A DNA stretch of 35,136 bases, from contig NZ_JABBXF010000100.1 of NCBI RefSeq assembly GCF_013030945.1, forward strand, positions 1 to 35,136. Reading direction: 5' to 3'. The translations under genes and the position numbers were made by a program. The stretch is from Streptomyces morookaense. Lineage in GTDB: Bacteria; Actinomycetota; Actinomycetes; Streptomycetales; Streptomycetaceae. Under the pieces are notes generated by a model. The model saw nothing but the letters and a program-made list of their open reading frames with translations. It was not told the origin of the DNA and did not search any database. Below are positions 32,568 to 35,136 of this stretch, in pieces (position 1 is the first letter of the stretch; the number at the start of each line of letters is the position of its first letter).

Positions 32568-33405
32568 GACCGTATGGCGCACCGGCCGCGCGACGGGCGT
32601 CCGCGTCTCCGCCGCCCTCCTCGCGGCGGTCGTGGCGGCGGCACTCCTGGTGCCCCTGGCCGTTCCGCTGGACGAACAGGCCGTCGACCTGGGCGCCAAG
32701 CTGCTGCCCCCGTCCTGGTCCCACCCCTTCGGCACCGACGAGGTCGGCCGCGACCTGCTGCTGCGCTGCGTCTACGGGCTGCGGGTCTCCCTGCTCGTCG
32801 GCGTCGTCGCCGCCCTCGCCGCCACCGTCATCGGCACCGCGGTCGGCGCGCTGGCCGGAGCCCTGGGCGGCTGGGCGGACCGCGTGGTGATGCGGATCGT
32901 GGACCTCTTCTCCTCGGTGCCGCACCTGCTGCTCGGCGTCTTCGTCGTGGCCATGTTCCGCCCCGGCGTCTGGCCGGTGATCGCGTCCGTCGCGCTCACC
33001 CACTGGCTGTCCACCGCGCGGATCGTGCGCGCCGAGGTGCTCTCGCTGCGCTCCCGCCCGTACATCGACGCGGCCGTCTCGGGCGGCGCGTCCCGCCGGC
33101 GCGTCCTGGTCCGGCATCTGCTGCCGGGCGTGCTGCCGCAGGCGGGACTGGCGGCGGTCCTGATGGTCCCGCACGCCATCTGGCACGAGTCCGCGCTGTC
33201 CTTCCTCGGGCTCGGCCTGCCCGCGCACCGGGCCAGCCTCGGCGCGATGGTGCAGAGCGCACGCGGCTCCCTGCTCGCGGGCGACTGGTGGCCGACGCTC
33301 TTCCCCGGCCTGTTCATCATCGTCCCGACCCTGGCGATCGCCGTCCTGGCCGGTGCCTGGCGGGAACGGCTGAACCCACGACGGCGATCGGAGCTGACGC
33401 TGTGA
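32560..33405 (+). CDS. nikC: nickel ABC transporter permease (NikC-like)
   Basis: A 281-residue DppC/NikC-type permease. The segment SHPFGTDEVGRDLLLRCVYGLRVSLLVG is diagnostic of this subunit. The EAA-like loop is YIDAAVSGGASRRRVLVRHLLPGVLPQ, followed by ESALSFLGLGLPAHRASLGAMV, which is highly conserved in the family. It pairs with NikB to form the channel. Its start overlaps nikB by 8 bases and its stop overlaps nikD by 4. Confidence 0.87.
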   Translation: MAETVWRTGRATGVRVSAALLAAVVAAALLVPLAVPLDEQAVDLGAKLLPPSWSHPFGTDEVGRDLLLRCVYGLRVSLLVGVVAALAATVIGTAVGALAGALGGWADRVVMRIVDLFSSVPHLLLGVFVVAMFRPGVWPVIASVALTHWLSTARIVRAEVLSLRSRPYIDAAVSGGASRRRVLVRHLLPGVLPQAGLAAVLMVPHAIWHESALSFLGLGLPAHRASLGAMVQSARGSLLAGDWWPTLFPGLFIIVPTLAIAVLAGAWRERLNPRRRSELTL

Positions 33406-34385
33406 CCCCGCTTCCGGCCGACGGGCCCGTCGACGGCCCCGTCCTGTCCGTCCGCGGCCTCTCCGTACGCTTCCGCATGCGCGGCGGCCGGCATGTCGCC
33501 GCCGTCACCGATGCATCCTTCGACCTCCGGCCGGGGGAGTGCCTGGTGCTGGTGGGGGAGAGCGGCTGCGGCAAGTCCGTCCTCGCCTCGGCCCTGCTGG
33601 GGCTGCTGCCGGGCAACGCCGAGACCACCGGACAGGCCTTCGTCGACGGGCTCGACCTGCTCGCCGCCGACGAGCGCACGCTCGCCCGCACGGTACGCGG
33701 CCGGCGCATCGGGCTCGTACCGCAGAGCCCGTCCGCACACCTCACCCCCGTGCGCACCGTGCGCGCGCAGCTGGAGGAGACCGTGCGGGAGCTGACCGGC
33801 ACCCGCAGGCCCGGGCTGCGGGCCGCGGCCGAGACCGCCGCCGAACGGGCGGCGTTCCCTGCCGACCACCTCGACCGCTACCCGCACCAGCTCTCGGGCG
33901 GCCTCGCCCAGCGCGCGGCCACCGCCCTCGCCCTCGTCGGCGACGCACCGCTGCTGCTCGCCGACGAGCCGACCACCGGCCTCGACCGCGACCTCGTCGA
34001 CCGCACGGTCGACGAACTGCGCCGCCACGCGGACGCGGACGGCCGAGCCCTCCTGATGATCACGCACGACCTCGCGGCGGCCGAGCGCATCGCGGACCGC
34101 GTCGCGGTGATGTACGCGGGCCGCATCGTCGAACTCGCCGACGCCACCGCCTTCTTCGGCACGCCCGGCCCTCGTCATCCCTATGCGCGAGGACTGCTGG
34201 ACGCCCTGCCGGAGCGCGCGTTCACGCCCATCCCCGGCATGCCCCCGGAACTCGGCGACCTGCCCGCCGGCTGCGCCTTCGCCGCCCGCTGCACGGACGC
34301 GACGTCCGCCTGCGAGGCGGTCCCGGCGGTCACGGACGGCGTGGCCTGCCACCACCCCCGGCAGCGGGAGGCCGCCGATGCTTGA
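33402..34385 (+). CDS. nikD: nickel ABC transporter ATPase (NikD-like)
   Basis: A 327-residue ATPase with Walker A GESGCGKS, signature LSGGLAQR, Walker B LLLADEPTTGLD and H-loop MITHD. The C-terminus has the peptide/nickel-family extension with a cysteine pattern (CAFAARC, then C in TSACEAV). The GTG at 33402 overlaps the nikC stop, with GGAG 8 bases before it. One of two ATPases that drive the importer; its motifs are all canonical, unlike those of NikE. Confidence 0.87.
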   Translation: MTPLPADGPVDGPVLSVRGLSVRFRMRGGRHVAAVTDASFDLRPGECLVLVGESGCGKSVLASALLGLLPGNAETTGQAFVDGLDLLAADERTLARTVRGRRIGLVPQSPSAHLTPVRTVRAQLEETVRELTGTRRPGLRAAAETAAERAAFPADHLDRYPHQLSGGLAQRAATALALVGDAPLLLADEPTTGLDRDLVDRTVDELRRHADADGRALLMITHDLAAAERIADRVAVMYAGRIVELADATAFFGTPGPRHPYARGLLDALPERAFTPIPGMPPELGDLPAGCAFAARCTDATSACEAVPAVTDGVACHHPRQREAADA

Positions 34386-35055
34386 ACTGTCCCGGATCAC
34401 CGCCGGATACGACCGGCGCGCGCCGGTCGTCCGCGACGTGTCCCTGACCGTGGGCGACGGCGAGGCCGTCGGCCTGCTCGGCCCCAGCGGCTGCGGCAAG
34501 TCCACGCTCGCCCGTGTGGCCGCACTGCTGCACCGCCCGGACGCGGGCACGGTCGTCATCGACGGCACCCCCGTCCGCGGCTGGCGCCACCGTGCCCCGC
34601 GCGAACAGCGCACCGCCATCGGCGTCGTCTTCCAGCAGCCCCGCCTGTCCGCCGACCCACGACTGCGCCTGGCCGACCTCGTGGCCGAACCCCTGCGCGC
34701 GACGGGACGGAAGGCGGAAGCGGCCGAGAGAGTACGGGACTTGGCCCGCACGGTCGGCCTCTCGCCGGACCTGCTGGACCGCCGCCCGCACGAGGTCAGC
34801 GACGGCCAGCTCCAACGCGCCTGCCTGGCCAGGGCGTTGTCGCTCCGGCCGCGCTGGCTCGTCTGTGACGAGATGACGGCGATGCTGGACGCGTCGACGA
34901 CGGCCGCGCTGGTGGGGGTGGTGGAACGGTACCGGGAGGAGACGGGCGCGGGACTGTTGTCGGTGAGCCACGACCGGACGCTGCTGGGACGCTGGTGCGA
35001 CCGGACGGTGACTCTCAGCCCGTCCGTGCCCCGAAGGGGCGCGGGGCTCTGCTGA
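34378..35055 (+). CDS. nikE: nickel ABC transporter ATPase (NikE-like), C-terminus in a repeat
   Basis: A 225-residue ATPase with a normal Walker A (GPSGCGKST) but altered later motifs: signature VSDGQLQR in place of SGGQ, and Walker B CDEMTAMLD with Met where Pro is usual; the catalytic Glu and the H-loop histidine (VSHDRT) are kept. It lacks the C-terminal peptide-family extension of NikD. GGGAGG lies 6 bases before ATG 34378, which overlaps nikD by 8. The last eight residues, PRRGAGLC, and the stop codon are supplied by the dispersed repeat beginning at 35029, so the original C-terminus may have been replaced. Confidence 0.83.
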   Translation: MLELSRITAGYDRRAPVVRDVSLTVGDGEAVGLLGPSGCGKSTLARVAALLHRPDAGTVVIDGTPVRGWRHRAPREQRTAIGVVFQQPRLSADPRLRLADLVAEPLRATGRKAEAAERVRDLARTVGLSPDLLDRRPHEVSDGQLQRACLARALSLRPRWLVCDEMTAMLDASTTAALVGVVERYREETGAGLLSVSHDRTLLGRWCDRTVTLSPSVPRRGAGLC

Positions 35056-35083
35056 ATTTGCGGCTCCGCCGCGTGGGCGCGAC
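35029..35083. repeat. dispersed hairpin repeat, copy E (truncated)
   Basis: The first 20 bases (CCCCGAAGGGGCGCGGGGCT) equal 7613-7632 of copy A, and 35059-35083 equals 7642-7666 and 13834-13858. The long complementary right arm is not present before the window ends at 35136. It overlaps the 3' end of nikE by 27 bases. Beyond it, to the window end, I see no gene; TGACGTAACGTC near 35106-35116 is a short near-palindrome. Confidence 0.75.
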
Positions 35084-35136
35084 CAGCCACGACGTCACCC
35101 GCCGATGACGTAACGTCCCTACCCCCGCGCCCCCGC

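Noticed and set aside
34183..34377. Longer nikE start at 34183
   Set aside because: It would overlap nikD by about 200 bases in another frame; the ATG at 34378 has GGGAGG 6 bases upstream and begins the ATPase domain properly.
29980..35055. Calling the operon a dipeptide/oligopeptide importer
   Set aside because: Possible on protein sequence alone, but the Nur-type operator makes nickel the better prediction; kept as the alternative.

Overview
The window is high-GC actinobacterial DNA, almost certainly from a Streptomyces chromosome. Third codon positions are strongly G/C, many genes start with GTG, neighbours overlap in ATGA or GTGA, the NikABCDE operon carries a Nur-type operator, and Streptomyces-style intergenic hairpin repeats recur at gene ends. 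I see no tRNA, rRNA, CRISPR array, integrase or transposase, and no gene-free stretch over 300 bases. All family assignments come from reading the translated sequence and from memory of related proteins; no search was run.

Bases 684-13825 hold a near-complete locus for degrading the last two rings (C and D) of the steroid nucleus. It matches the KstR2 regulon of Mycobacterium tuberculosis and Rhodococcus. One block runs leftward (an EchA13-like hydratase, FadE31-like and FadE32/33-like dehydrogenases). Divergent from it is ipdF-kstR2-fadA6. A second leftward operon is echA20-ipdA-ipdB-ipdC plus a SCO6745-family gene, and divergent from that are two SDR genes resembling Rv3549c and Rv3548c. 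Each divergent promoter carries a KstR2-like palindrome (3684-3703 and 12084-12103). A GAF-SpoIIE phosphatase gene and a hairpin repeat sit between the two halves. FadD3 (the HIP-CoA ligase) and FadE30 are not in the window.

Bases 14022-18103 hold a leftward operon of a DUF1697 gene, an unusual single polypeptide joining an extracytoplasmic serine hydrolase to a cytoplasmic ABC ATPase, and its ABC permease.

Bases 18160-28677 look like an N-glycan utilisation locus. A LacI regulator is divergent from an operon encoding a sugar-binding lipoprotein, two permeases, a GH5 enzyme (probable beta-mannosidase), a secreted GH85 endo-beta-N-acetylglucosaminidase and a GH38 alpha-mannosidase. The predicted locations suggest that GH85 frees the glycan outside, the ABC importer takes it up, and GH38 and GH5 dismantle it inside. 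A LacI-type operator lies at 27561-27574.

Bases 28847-29842 encode a secreted phospholipase D-like protein. Bases 29980-35055 encode a five-gene peptide/nickel-type ABC importer, read as nikABCDE because a perfect inverted repeat fitting the Nur (nickel-responsive Fur family) box lies just upstream. The first gene of the window (1-647) is the N-terminal part of a FUSC-type membrane protein that continues beyond base 1.
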